From Amblyomma americanum (Eukaryota; Arthropoda; Arachnida; Ixodida; Ixodidae), in NCBI RefSeq assembly GCF_052857255.1, contig NC_135500.1:103544048-103608047 (forward strand): a DNA stretch of 64,000 nucleotides, in the 5' to 3' direction. Below the pieces are notes generated by a model, which searched no databases, was not told the DNA's origin, and saw only the letters and a program-made list of their open reading frames with translations. This document shows, piece by piece, positions 8,690 through 19,892 of this stretch. A program made the translations under genes and the position numbers. Numbering within the stretch: the stretch's first letter is position 1; every line of letters begins with the position of its first letter.

Positions 8690-11385
8690 GGTCCGATTTT
8701 TGCGCGTGTTCTACTACCGCTGAAGCTTTTGAATTTGTCACTGTTCATTCTGACTTCAGTTTATCTCAGCTTGTTAATCTACCAGCACGTGTAACATCAA
8801 CGTCATAGTCTTTAATTGATCTAATCCTTACACCAGTTCCTGACATCACTTCGGCAGTTTCACACGTAGCAGGCCTCAGTGACCACGACAAAACTACACA
8901 TCTCGTTTTCAGTTCCATCTACGCGAGCAAATCAACAAAGAAAGGAACCGAAAAACAACAAAGCCAACTTTGACGCTAATAAGCCGGAGCTCTCCTCATT
9001 TCTCGATGACATTTTGCTAACCTATTCGAGGCTTTCGGTTTCCGATCTCTGGCCATCTTTTAAAAGAAAAACTTCTCCATCTAGCGGACAAACATATTCC
9101 ACTAAGAACGATCCATCACTCATCCAACGCACTCTGCTACACCTATCAGAAACGCCTAACAAAGAGGAAAAAAGGCTCTTTCGCCAAGCTAAAATGAGAT
9201 GTAGCCCTTACCGATGGTCAGTATACAATAAGGGGGAAAAAGCTACTTAAACGCTATGAAAACAGAAGAATTCCATTTCTTGAACACCATACTTCTTTCG
9301 TTAATAAGTACAAATCCGAAAAAAAGTTGTAACATTCTAAACAGCTGCAACAATCAAACAATCATCCTGATAGACGAATGTGACTAACACGTCCCTAAAG
9401 GTTTGTGTGCTGCCTTATTGAATAACGCATTTTCATTCTCGTTTTCTAGTCCCACAGCCAATAAATACCCGCTTTCTTCTTATGCTCACTTTTCCCCGAT
9501 TGACCCGATTGCTTTTGATCCCGCCGGAATCAGTGCCATCATAAGTCAACTAAAACGATCATCGTCCTGGGGTGTCGATGGAATCACATCAAAACTCATT
9601 GAGAACACTAATGAATAGTGATTCATTTTATTAAGCTTCAATTTAAAAAAATCACTGAACCAGAGCTATGTACACAAATACTGCAAAACAGGAAAAGTTG
9701 CTCCTCGTACAAATCTTTCCGCTCACACAATCCATCCTACTATCGCTCAATTTCCTTGGCATCAATACCCTGCAAATTACTTGAGCACATATTCTTCCCA
9801 AACCTCGTCAACTTTCTGGAATCAAACCAGTCATTCCATCTCTTCCAGCATGGATTCCGCAAAATATACTCGTGTGAAACGCTGCTACTTATGTTCACCA
9901 AAGATGTACATTCATTTTTAGACTCTGGGTTCGTTACAGATGGTGTGTTTCTAGATCGATTGAAGGCTTTTGATAAGATCAATCAACTTCTCATATTAAA
10001 ACTCAGTCGCCGTAACATCGATCGTGTAGTACTTAACAGGATAATCGCATTTCTTTCTAACCGCACCCAGTATGTCAGCTAAAAAAACAGGCTTCCTTGA
10101 GGTACCCGTCCAATCTGGAGTGCCTCAGTGATCCGTCTTGGCTCCATTACTTTTTCTAATTTATATTATTGACTTACCAAACTGTGTATCCAACTGTAAT
10201 TGTCATTTCGCGGATGGCTGTGTAATATACCGTAAAATAACTACTGTTTCTGATGTGACCTTACTCCAGACTGGATTAAGTAATATCGCTTAATTGTGCC
10301 CTCTTTGGCAGATGGAACTCAACGCTGCTAAATGCACCACAATGCGATTTCCCCGCGGTCAGTTATTCTGTCAAACTTCTATATTATTCTTTCTACACTT
10401 GACTTCATTTCAACTCTAAAGTACATTGGATTACACATTGCGAGTAACCTTTCCTGGAAGGTTCATAACAACTACATAGCCTCCAAAGTCAATCGCATCC
10501 TTGGGTGTCTAAAATGTAATCTTTCACTAGCTCTATCTTCACTGAAAAAACCGCTTTATACTACATATGTCCAACCCAATCTCGAGTACGCTGCATTTAT
10601 ATCGAACACTGGCCATGTATCACTAAATAAAACTTCGGAAGGTGTAAAAAAATGCACTTCTCGTTTTATCCTGAATAATTATTGCCGCACAGCAAGTGTC
10701 AATAACAAGACAGTCTAAATTTCACCCTTCTCGCTGTCCGTAGTAATATTTCTAGTATTTGCCTCTTCCATAAGATTTATCGTCATAACGACCAGCTCTG
10801 ATCGTGCCTGATCAGAGATGCCGCTCATATTTCTGCACGTGTCGATCATCGCTACAAATTCGCCACACCGCGCCAAAATACCATGATGTATAAACATTTA
10901 TTCCTACCAAAATCAGCAGTGGCTCAGCTCGGCTATGCCGGGATATACGTAGCGTGAGCTACACTGAGCCGCTGAGCATCAATTGGCGCTGAGCAGAAAT
11001 TTCGCTCTCCTTCTTCATGGCTATATCATGGCAAACGCCCCGCTGTACGTAGTATACTCCCACTGATACCTCTACGCATGCGCTCAAAATGAGAGGCGCT
11101 AACTAGCGCCTCCGGCGCAGCGTCAGAGTTGGCTACTGCGAAACGGAGGAGCACAGCCGGTCAGGCGCCGGCGCAAGTGCGTCTGCAGCGGATATGACCT
11201 GCAAGGCGCGCTCGGCGGCTCCGGCGCGCCAGCTGTGCGCCTTGTGACGTCCCTGCTCTTCGCACATGCACAGCACGGTTCTCCAGGAGCCACGTGAAAC
11301 TGCTAAACCTCGGCCAGTGTAGCTCACGCTACAAAAACTTCCCGTGACTGGAACCACCTACCTGCTGCCCTGGTCGCTATCACTG
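8690..11385 (+). pseudogene. CR1-like ORF2 remnant (endonuclease, RT, C-terminus)
   Basis: The endonuclease end reads VNLPARVTSTS, LIDLILTPVPDI and GLSDHD. The linker/RT start reads LKRSSSWGVDGITSKLIE (about 9550-9600). RT blocks then read YRSISLASIPCKLLEH, QHGFRKIYSCETLLLM, DGVFLDRLKAFDKINQLLIL and LSNRTQYVS. The GVPQGSVL motif carries a TGA, and the catalytic box reads FADG in place of FADD, so the enzyme would be dead even without the stops. Later blocks read LKYIGLHIASNLSWKVH and YVQPNLEYA. In life this protein nicks DNA and primes reverse transcription of its own RNA at the target. Confidence 0.8.
10913..11332. mobile_element. ~420 bp insertion with inverted repeats inside the CR1 C-terminus
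   Basis: The CR1 protein reading stops after MMYKHLFLPK at about 10912 and resumes with TSRDWNHLPAALV at about 11338. The intervening DNA is GC-rich and non-CR1. It contains an 18 bp inverted repeat, GTAGCGTGAGCTACACTG at 10949-10966 and its exact complement at 11315-11332. The right repeat sits at the junction, while the left one lies 36 bp inside. Both junctions have short A runs (CCAAAA and ACAAAAA), too weak to call a target duplication. Family unknown; it could be a non-autonomous DNA element. Confidence 0.6.
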
Positions 11386-11755
11386 ACAACCATCGCTTTC
11401 GTACTTCACCTGCTAACATATTTTGAAGTCTTTGTCTTTTGCTAATATTGTTACACGCACTTGGCGTTTATCATGTGCTGTGTGACTGTTACTTCATTTT
11501 TTTAATACGTTGGTGGGAAAGCATCTAAATTTTACGTTGCAATCTCTTCAACCAATCTACTGCGTATTTGTAATCTACCCTTGTGCTTTGGATAGGTGTC
11601 GTTTTTTGTTTTTTTTCCTCGGTTGTTATGGCGTTTATTTTTATTACTTATTGTCTTGGTTTTATTTTTTTCTCTTTAATGAAATTGCAGAGTGTCATTT
11701 GTATTTCTTCCCCTCCCCTACAATGCTTTTGTACGATATGAGGGTAAAATAAATA

Positions 11756-12323
11756 GAGTTTCACTTTCTCGCGCTGTCGCTTCCTTGTTTCTTTTCACCT
11801 TCTCCTGAGACGCATTTTTGAAGCGTTCCGAAATTCTTTCCCTCAATTCACTCCTACGACCCATTCAGTCGCCTTTTATTCCGGCCGAGCACCTTTCTTG
11901 GAGCAGTGCTGGCCCCCACAATGCTAGGTGCTATTATTCTCCATGTGATTTTACATATACTCAACTTCGTTACCCTTTTAACGCTGCTCATCTACCCTCT
12001 CCAGATTTCCCTCTATTCATTTTTTAGAGCTATGATCTCTCTCTTGCTACTACGAAATCTCCGAAAAAGATAAAACTTCCCCTCGTCGCCTCCTCCTCTC
12101 CTCGACACTCGCTCAACAGGTATGCCCAGTTCGTAACAAGGCGGCGAATAGCCACAGGACCAGGATGCATGCACGCTGAAGCAAACGCCGTTCGTATTCT
12201 GGGCACGTATACTGATGCGTCTTATGAGAACTGTGACGTAATTCACTAGCCAGGCCTGCAAGATTGTATTTGTGAGTACCACGGTACTTGTACCTTAAAA
12301 TACGTTCAAAAATGAGTATTTCG
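11756..12323. other. No recognisable gene
   Basis: Spacer between the CR1 3' end and the SINE. No domain, RNA or repeat recognised. Confidence 0.5.
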
Positions 12324-12657
12324 TTTGGAGTAATTAGCCCGCCGGGGTGGCTCAGTGGTTAGGGCGCTCGGCTACTGACCCGGAGTTCGCGGGTTCGAAC
12401 CCGACCGCGGCTGCTGCGTTTTTATGGAGCCATACGCTAAGGCGCCCGTGCGCTGTGCGATGTCAGTCCACGTTAAAGATCCCCAGAAAGTCGAAGTTAT
12501 TCCGGCGCCCTGCACTACGGCACATCTTTCTTCCGTTCTTCTTTCACTCCTTTCTTTATCCCTTCCCTTACGGCGCGGTTCAGGTGTCCAACGATATATG
12601 ACGCAGATACAACGTCATTTCCTTTCCCCAAAAACCAAGTTTTTTTTGGAGTAATTA
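12324..12657 (+). repeat. 13 bp target site duplication around SINE
   Basis: TTTGGAGTAATTA occurs exactly at 12324-12336 and again at 12645-12657, bracketing the SINE. This is the length expected for LINE-machinery retrotransposition. Confidence 0.9.
12337..12644 (+). mobile_element. tRNA-derived SINE (Ruka-like)
   Basis: The head is tRNA-like, with a perfect A box TGGCTCAGTGG (12348-12358) and a B box GGTTCGAACCC (12392-12402), the internal RNA polymerase III promoter. The body contains CGATGTCAGTCCACGTTAAAG and a 3' part with TTACGGCGCGGTTCAGGTGTCC, then an A-rich end. The body matches the truncated reverse copy at 34682-34913. It resembles the Ruka SINE family of hard ticks, which is the main clue to the organism. 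A full-length insertion depends on a partner LINE for mobilisation. Confidence 0.88.
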
Positions 12658-14231
12658 CCTCTTTGACTGAGTGCGGACCTTCAGTTTTCTGCAGCAGGAG
12701 AAGAAAGCGACAAATCACTAGGGCGACTCCTCTGTGTCAACTCTTATTGCTAAATCTACAGCCTGACGTCAAGCGCAAAGAAATGCTGCCAGAATGGCGA
12801 AAGCATTATTTTTCGTCTTTGGTGAACTGGATTTGCCAAACCTTGGCCACCTTTTCAATCAGCGGGGAGGGGTATTGTGCGGCCCTTCTCATGTTGCGTT
12901 CATGAACACTTTCGTCGTCTATCGTATGTGCAAGACAAGTATCAGAAGCGCTCATTCATCCACTGCAGCAGGCCTGTCAGGAGATGTGGAATATTTCCGT
13001 ACCGTTTTTTTTTTGGCTTGGCCACTTATAGACATGCCACAAAATGTGGAATTCGTGAATAGAGTAGATTTTACTTCAAATTGTCTGTTACTACATAAAC
13101 CATGGACAAGAAGAAGAGTGCTTTGGTGTCATTGGTTACTTTTTCCTGAAAACATACGTGCGCTAAGTCTTCTGCGTTCAGCGCGTTTCGCAAAAACTGT
13201 GCAAGCCATCTTTAATTGCATGGACTATTTTATTTATTACATAAAAAACTTCGTTCAATGTTGCGTTGACCTCTATGGGGAGTAGCTGCTACCACCTGTG
13301 CGAGAACTTTGCTTGAATAAAAAGCCAAGAAACTAGCCCGTAATTTAGATATACTTAATTTTGGCATTAAATCTGAACGTACATTTATTTGTAATAAACC
13401 CTATCTCCTTTTTAACATTTGTGTTGTCTATTTCAGGGTGTGACATGGCAAATTAAGATTAGAAATTAGCCATTAAGTGCAAAACAAATTTGGTAAATCC
13501 GATTCAGAGGTTTGCAAATAATGTGGCACTAGTTATGCAGCATCATTTAAAAATTATACTATAAAAGTGATTTGCGAGTATCTTCTCTCACATTGTGCGG
13601 CACAAAACTCAGCGTGTTATTTAATATTTTTTTTCTTGTCTTGGTCGCACTTAAATTGCTCATCACATGCTATATTTCTTTGCAGCTTCGACGTACAGTG
13701 AGTTCATCGTGGAAGAGCTTGGCGGAAAATTATTTTCAAGGCAGTGCAAAAGTTCATTTACTACCGGGGTACAGCGATTAGTGCCGATATGACTCACTAG
13801 TTCATTGCCTCCAGGTGCCCTGCATCTTGCGATGTACTGGCGGTGTAAATGCAACAAATCTTTTTCCTTGAATACTTTATTTCCTTGTTTTTGCATGTAT
13901 ACTGGCTGACGATATGTAAAAGGTTACATATACAAGCTCCGGCTGGTGCAGAACAAGCAGTATAATTGCATTATTGTTGTCCAGTCCACATGTATAAAAC
14001 GGCTGCTTGCTGTTATGAATGAATGCTTGGCTGTTGCGGCGAAAAACTAATTGCAGAAAACACAGCCAGATGTGTGATATAAAGCTAGGTGACACTCGCT
14101 ATCACATACACTTTCCCACTGGCCTTGCAAATTGATAAGCCACCTCTAAATCATAGTAGCAATGCTTTATGCATGAGTGTGGAAGGAGGTTGGAAAATCT
14201 GGCATGTGGGCCCAGTCCTGCAGTGAACGCG
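12658..14231. other. No recognisable gene
   Basis: AT-rich spacer. A 163-codon open frame at 12794-13285 (plus strand, begins MAKALFFVFGELDLPNLGH) has no recognisable domain and overlaps other open frames. I would not call it a gene. Confidence 0.45.
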
Positions 14232-14499
14232 GGGTCATTATTGGTAGACTGGTTGAATAAAGGCATAGTGTCGGTGCGAACGTCGGGCCATTATTGTTAG
14301 ACTGGTAGCAAATGGGCATAGTCTGGGCGCGAAATTTGAGCCATTGCTGATAGCCTGGCGTTGCATAAGCATAGTCTTATAGCTATAGTGGAGCCATTGC
14401 GCATAGACGGGCTGTGTACATAAGCCTAGCCATGGCGCGAACATTGGATCATTTCTGGAAGACTGGCTGAGCATAAGTCTATAACGGAAGCTGAACATT
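14232..14499. repeat. Minisatellite, ~53 bp unit, five degenerate copies
   Basis: Units begin near 14232, 14285, 14338, 14391 and 14446, giving a regular 53-55 bp period. Each starts with a GGxCATTxxTGxTAGACTGG-like block and contains GCATAGTC and GGCGCGAA. The copies are diverged, indicating an old array. Confidence 0.75.
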
Positions 14500-15028
14500 G
14501 GCACAGTCTTGACTTGACATTGTTGCAAAAAGTCTCTAATTCTCCAAAAGGAACGGAGGACGGATATTCACGTCAATTTCACATCCATTTTGCCAGTTCC
14601 GGGCTATTGTTTTTATGCTGCTTGGGTATGCTGGATGATCATCCGCAAAGATCCCACAAGAGTAAACCTTGTCGCGGTGGTAATAAATGCTGTAAACGAT
14701 TTTTTGGGCTGTGTAAAGCATTCAAAAGTACTTAGGTTATGATCTGGAGCTTTACCGCTGGGTGGACTTCCTCGGTGGAGAGATATTGACACTGTGAATG
14801 AGTGGTACTTGCCATGCGCCTTAAAATTAGGTTGCAGCAAAACAATGGCTATTTCACAAGACAAATAACCACATTTCCAAAATTACTTTTTAAAGAAATT
14901 GCAGCAAAGCGTGTTGATATAGTTGGCGACCTTGGAGTATGCCTAGAATGTAAGCTTAGCCTTGATCCACATGCAATATTTGTGACGCGCTCAAGTCTTC
15001 AAATTCTGGTCATGATTGAACGTGGCCA
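14500..15028. other. No recognisable gene
   Basis: Spacer between the minisatellite and the LTR element. Just before the LTR, a TGATTGAAC motif occurs twice (15014-15022 and 15029-15037), the second copy being inside the LTR. Confidence 0.45.
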
Positions 15029-15213
15029 TGATTGAACCCACGCGGCCGGCACTAGCGAAATGCCCAAGAGGCACAATTTCCCCAGCACGCGCTAGAGGGA
15101 ATGCTCGGGACCTTGGCCTGGGCCCGATGCTGCCGACGCCGCCCCGCTGCTGTCTCCTCTTTGGCAGGCCTAAATAAACACGGCCGTGGTCACCTTCCTG
15201 GGCGACCTCCACA
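15029..15213 (+). repeat. 5' LTR of gag-only element
   Basis: This LTR is 185 bp. It matches the 3' LTR from ACCCACGC...GCCGGCACTAGCGAAATG through AATAAA-CGGCCG to GACCTCCACA. It includes an AATAAA polyadenylation signal in its 3' half. The first ~8 bp differ from the 3' copy. Confidence 0.82.
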
Positions 15214-15215
15214 TA

Positions 15216-15230
15216 TGGTGACCCGTCAAG
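15216..15230 (+). other. Putative primer binding site
   Basis: TGGTGACCCGTCAAG begins 2 bp after the LTR. It starts with the TGG expected to pair with a tRNA CCA end. Confidence 0.5.
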
Positions 15231-15260
15231 TCGCAGGTTCTCCCTCAGCTGCGTTCTTGG

Positions 15261-15986
15261 ATGGCGGGCTGGCAGGTCCTAGCCTTCGTCCCGCCGCTTC
15301 CGGCGTTCCGGTCTCAAAGCGTCGGCGGGTGGTTCGCTCAGTTCGAGGCTGCGTTGTACCAGAACGGCATCACCATAACGCCGTTCAAACACGCAGTCCT
15401 CTGCGATATCCTCGCGGCCGACCTGCTGCGCCGACTCCCCTGTTTTTTGGGCGGCTGCCGGCCATACGGTGAGCTACGCACGGGCGTCTTGGTTGAAATC
15501 GGCTCCTGCTATGCCACGCTGCTGCTCTACGACGCTGTGGACCCGCTTTTGCCCAGGCCAGTATCTGGCCAAGCATCAGCCTCACTCTTGCCCACACCGT
15601 CGTCGTCAGATCACTGCCCGCCTCGGCAGCCCCTGGCCGCCTTCCCGCCACTTACGCCTAGCGTATCCGGCCCGGCAGTTTCTCTCCACGACACACCAGG
15701 TAGGCTCAAAACGAGCTTGGCCGCACGTCTTACTCCCACGAGTTCCCTCTGCTCCTCCTTGGACCTGCCTTCTTGCCTTTCTTCGTGTGAGCAAACGACC
15801 ACGTCTGCCCAGTCGCAACCACACCGTCCTACACTCACGTTGTCGCCACCGCCTTCTGACGACCTGGCAATTTCTGCAGCGGCATGCATGTCGTGGCTTT
15901 TAGCATCCCTGTCTGCTTCGTCACAGCAGCCAACAGCTCAACAGGCCTCTGCAGCGACGTCAATACCGCTGCCAGCTGATGCTTAA
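15261..15986 (+). CDS. gag-like protein of the short LTR element, 241 aa
   Basis: The ORF starts at the first in-frame ATG after the primer site, 47 bp from the LTR, and is open for 241 codons. Residues 9-60 read FVPPLPAFRSQSVGGWFAQF, then EAALYQNGIT, FKHAVLCDILAADLLRRLP. This fits the N-terminal gag domain of arthropod Gypsy elements (a WFxQxEAxFxxxGIT pattern followed by L..LP). The rest is serine/proline-rich with no zinc knuckle. The likely role is RNA or particle binding in trans with another element's enzymes. It is the only long intact frame in the element. A chance frame favoured by GC-rich sequence is unlikely given the domain match. Confidence 0.65.
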   Translation: MAGWQVLAFVPPLPAFRSQSVGGWFAQFEAALYQNGITITPFKHAVLCDILAADLLRRLPCFLGGCRPYGELRTGVLVEIGSCYATLLLYDAVDPLLPRPVSGQASASLLPTPSSSDHCPPRQPLAAFPPLTPSVSGPAVSLHDTPGRLKTSLAARLTPTSSLCSSLDLPSCLSSCEQTTTSAQSQPHRPTLTLSPPPSDDLAISAAACMSWLLASLSASSQQPTAQQASAATSIPLPADA

Positions 15987-16914
15987 GAGTCTCGGCCAAA
16001 CCGAAGCCTGCTAGCCACCCCTCCGATCCCTGCAAAGCTCCGCCACGCACTAAATTTCACGCGATACAGGTTACGAAGGCCAACCCGGTGACAGGAGTAG
16101 TAGGCATGGCGATTGTCTTCCACTATACTTTGCCTGACAAGAACCCTGAACCAGTGCCAGCGCCTGTGCAAAATTCAAACCGGGCCACTCATGCAGGCCT
16201 TTCTTGCCCCCATCAGTGTTAGAATCTTCCCACAACCCTGATACGAGTGGCTCGGCCGCTGCCAATCGCAGGCTAAATGGGAGACTTCCGCACACAACCT
16301 CTCTCCCACCCCCACAACAGAATCAGGCTCCAACCACGCTGAAACTTCATCAGCCACCGTCTGGCAAGATAACTAGGATGGTCCGACCCGCGGACGTGAC
16401 CCCGGTTGCTGCCATGCGGCCGAGGCCGCCTCAAGTTGCCGCTACCTCGCCAGCGTCCTCCTTCAGGAACGGCTCGGCGCTTGTGGCAAGGACGCTCCTC
16501 GTGCGGCCGCGCGTCATGTTCAAGCATCACGCGTCTCCCATCGGCCACATGCAGTCCACTGCAGTCATTCCTCCGCCTGGCACTTCGCTGCGCATCCCGT
16601 AGCCGCCCGCCTGGGCACCGGGCAGCTTTGATTGGCGCCGTTGCGCGACTCTCGCGACCCGCAATACACATAGGTACCTCTGCGCTGCCGTTCATCCAGC
16701 GCCAGCCCTTAACTGCTGCACCACAAACGCCGGCACTGGGTCCACATCGAAGGCCTACCCACGTCCCTCAACTTCCACTACGCGTCCCTCCACGTCCTCT
16801 GAAATCTATAGCCGCAGCGCTACAGCCAGGGTCGCCCGCCTGAGCCTCGCCTTCGGACCCCGGACGCCTTGCACGATTCTTGACATACCGGCTTCACGTA
16901 CCGACTCAGTGTTT
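15987..16914 (+). pseudogene. Proline-rich interior, probable gag C-terminal remnant
   Basis: Open frames at 16204-16602 and 16406-16843 are low-complexity (Pro/Ser/Ala/Arg) and overlap each other. No retroelement enzyme motif is visible. This is probably decayed downstream gag or non-coding interior. Confidence 0.4.
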
Positions 16915-16925
16915 AGGGGGGGAGG
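16915..16925 (+). other. Polypurine tract
   Basis: AGGGGGGGAGG lies three bases before the 3' LTR. Confidence 0.6.
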
Positions 16926-16928
16926 CCC

Positions 16929-17115
16929 TGTAGCGACCCACGCTGCCGGCACTAGCGAAATGTCGAAGCAGGCCGAAGTTTATCCAGCACGCACTAGACG
17001 GAACGCTCGGGACTTTGGACAAGGCCGCACGCTGCCGCCGCCGCTGTGCTGCTGCCTCCTCTTAAGCAGCCCTCAATAAATGTGGCCGCGGTTGCCTTCA
17101 CGGACGACCTCCACA
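16929..17115 (+). repeat. 3' LTR of gag-only element
   Basis: This LTR is 187 bp, begins TGTAGCGACCCACGC and ends GACGACCTCCACA. It differs from the 5' LTR by many substitutions, so the copy is old. Confidence 0.82.
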
Positions 17116-19619
17116 AACGCTTAACAAAGCCGTTCAAACGTAAAAAGTGCTTTCTGTATCTTTACAAGTCCTTTCGTCTTTAAGGATGAAATTTTGTACG
17201 TTGTGTAGCACTCCCTGTTAGGGAATGAGCTTTCGAGGGTTGAGTGCGTCCAGAAAAAGTTTATTCAAATCTGATGCGGCCGATACTCAGGAAGGCGCTA
17301 CTATTTTGACTGCTAACGTGTGTTCTTTGCGCTGAAACTGGGTCCACTCAGGGTGAGGAGTGAACTACGAGGCAGTGTATTTCTATAGAAGGGACTCCAT
17401 GGATTACTTGACTGCCCCGACTAGACCGCCGCCGATGAACTAACAGTACCCCTGCAGAGTGCAAGAAACCATCGTCACTTTTATGCTGACTGTTGCAGAT
17501 GTATCTGTCCTCCATCAACTTAAGTTTTACACAGATATTTTTACCAAAATTCTATATGTGGTCATTTTAATTCAATACAGCTTCAAAATGCACTATTGTT
17601 CATTGTGTAAGAAACGATAAACTATCTACGCTTCTATGCACTTCACACAGAACTGATATCCTGTTTCGTTTCTTTCTCTCTTTTTATTGGCTGCATAATA
17701 GAGCATTCCCTCTCCCACGCAGGCCTGATAACGTGTTCAGTTTTTATTTGCTTTTTAATGACGAACAACTGCCTGTAGGAGTACTGTTTAGAAGTACCTT
17801 AAGAACACAGATAATTAAATAAACAAGCAAATAAATATAATTTACGCCATCTAAGCAATTCACCCACATAAGAAGTCGCGAGAAGTACCGTATACATACC
17901 ACCTCCGATGCCACGAAGGCTTTCATGAAACAGCAGTTTAACATCCACATAGATATCGACGGCACTCTTCGTAAAGAGCGTTCTCTCATTACCTTTTTCA
18001 TTTGTTGCACAATCTAGCGGACGTAGATTATAAAATGACAATTTCCTAACCAGCAAACATGCTCTCAATCTGGACCACGACCAACCGTTCGTCTCATCGC
18101 TACCGAGGGCTGAATCTTCTGACCTTGAAATATGCACAGAGCTGCCACGTGATCCAGTTAGTCTTTTCGCTGGCCACATATCATTTCCAGGGACTATCTA
18201 TCGTTGATCGTCCCGAAAGGAAGATAGATTGCTTAGAATAAGGGTTCGCCTGGCTGAATAAATTACCATAACAGATGTTCCCTTTCTTCTCGAAACCATG
18301 ACCGTACGATTGGCTTCAGTATTCACATTCGAAAGCATTTTAACCACTCCCTCACGACAGGGGAGGGCGTTTAGAATCTCGTCACGTGTATATTTCAACC
18401 TTCATTGGTATAGCTTTTACCTTGCTAGAATAAAATTTCATGTTCCTTAAAATATCTCTGTGAATAACCCACTTAGTTTTGTAAATAGAATGAAAAGAAA
18501 CAAATACAAATACAAGTTACAAGTATTCTCTTCATTATTAAGCTTGCACAAGATGCTTTTTTTTCAGAACATATAAGGATTAGTAGTATGAAAGCGTCAG
18601 CCTTTCTCCTGAAATAAAGGAGGCTTGATAATGATTTAACGTCTACAAAATATAAAATTTAAGCTTGTAGTAAACGAGTTTATAAAAAAAAAACAGCGTA
18701 TTTAAACCAAAGGAAATCTACTGCACAAGTCCAGGAAACGTGATACGTCACAAACCGCGATTTCCCTTGGTTGACTTCTGTAACCACTAAGGTGCAAAAT
18801 CAGCTGTTGCACAAATGTGGACACTAGCCCGTCCTCCGTCGTTGCCCTTCTAGCATAAAGTAACAGCATTTCTCACACTCTACTTTTGCTGTAGGAAATC
18901 GTTCTTTGGAAGTTGAAATGACATTAATTTGCTTACACCTTCCTTGTACAGCAAAGAAAAGTGCTTTGGTACCACGTATTTCTGTGCATCTTGGCCTTGT
19001 GCATCACGCATAGCAGCCACTGTGCCCTCCTCCTGGTAATGGGCACGTTTGACCTTCAGCGTAGAAAAGAGAAGTCTAAACTCCCGAAAAAATTTGTTAC
19101 AAGCACACTCACAAGTCAGTACTGTACAGGTTGCCGGCAATGATGTCAAGACAACAGTAGGGCATGGTGAGCATTATCTATATATAATCGTGTCGCCACA
19201 TAACCTATTAAAGAGATTCGGCATCGTTTGAAAATATTCGAAATGTGACTTGTAATCCCCACCATCCCGAAGAGTCCTTTGAGGCAAATGGACTTCATCT
19301 GTCGTAAGGAACCAAAACATAAACTTATTATTGAATAAAACAGTAACCGACCACGCTTCCCTCTATGTTATGAACCATGCCGCAATGCATGCGCAATTAT
19401 ACGGCCTCGACACCAGGAGTGCACCGTCAGGTGGTACCCACATGCAGTGTGGCACGGTTCAGAACATGGAGGGGGGGAGGTTCAGTTAATTTTTTCTTCT
19501 ATTATGGTTCATAACTGTGAAACGGCTCTGTCAGGCCTACTGCGCTTTAATTCTGCACGCATGCACTTCACAGAGTGGGCGAAGTACTTAGAAAACTGAT
19601 ATGATAGAGGCTGCAAGGC
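17116..19619. other. No recognisable gene
   Basis: Mostly AT-rich DNA. A 126-codon minus-strand open frame at 17799-18179 has no recognisable domain. No repeat boundaries seen. Confidence 0.45.
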
Positions 19620-19629
19620 CATTCCACAA

Positions 19630-19882
19630 TAGGCCGCCGCGGTGTTTCAGCGGCTATGGTGCTCGGCTGCAGACTGGAAATACGCTGGTTCTATCTCTGC
19701 CGTTGCGGACGCATTTCGGTACACGCGAAACGTTCGCTGCCCGGCGTTTTGCGCGATATCTTCTTCACGTTAAAGATACGGAGGTGGTGGAAATTGCCCG
19801 TGGCACTTCACTGTGGCGTCTCTCAGAGCCCGAGTCACTTTGTGACGTTAAACCAATGAGCCAAGCTAAGCCGAAGCCAAGT
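19630..19882 (+). mobile_element. Diverged tRNA-derived SINE (Ruka-like)
   Basis: The head reads GCCGCGGTGTTTCAGCGGCT and GGTGCTCGGCTGC, a degraded version of the tRNA-type head seen at 34360. The body retains CACGTTAAAGATACGGAGGT and ends with TTTGTGACGTTAAACC. A 10 bp target duplication, CATTCCACAA, flanks it at 19620-19629 and 19883-19892. The B box is lost, so it should be transcriptionally dead. Confidence 0.8.
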
Positions 19883-19892
19883 CATTCCACAA

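Larger units (their letters stand above)
8600..11755 (+). mobile_element. CR1-like non-LTR retrotransposon, decayed
   Basis: A 5'-truncated ORF2 runs from the endonuclease C-terminus (8690-8910) through RT (9400-10650) to a characteristic CR1-type C-terminus (DWNHLPAALV at about 11344). A 3' UTR of about 370 bp ends in a short AAAATAAAT tail at 11746-11754. Many stops and shifts are present, and a foreign segment splits the C-terminus (10913-11332). Confidence 0.8.
15029..17115 (+). mobile_element. Short gag-only LTR retrotransposon (non-autonomous Ty3/Gypsy type)
   Basis: Two ~186 bp LTRs with TG...CA ends flank 1715 bp of GC-rich interior. A primer-binding-site-like TGGTGACCC lies 2 bp after the 5' LTR and a G-rich polypurine tract precedes the 3' LTR. 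The interior encodes a gag-like protein and a proline-rich remainder, but no protease, RT, RNase H or integrase. No target duplication is clear. It would need enzymes from a related autonomous element. Confidence 0.8.

Noticed and set aside
12794..13285. 163-codon plus-strand frame considered as a gene
   Set aside because: No recognisable motif, AT-rich context, and overlaps other frames of similar quality.
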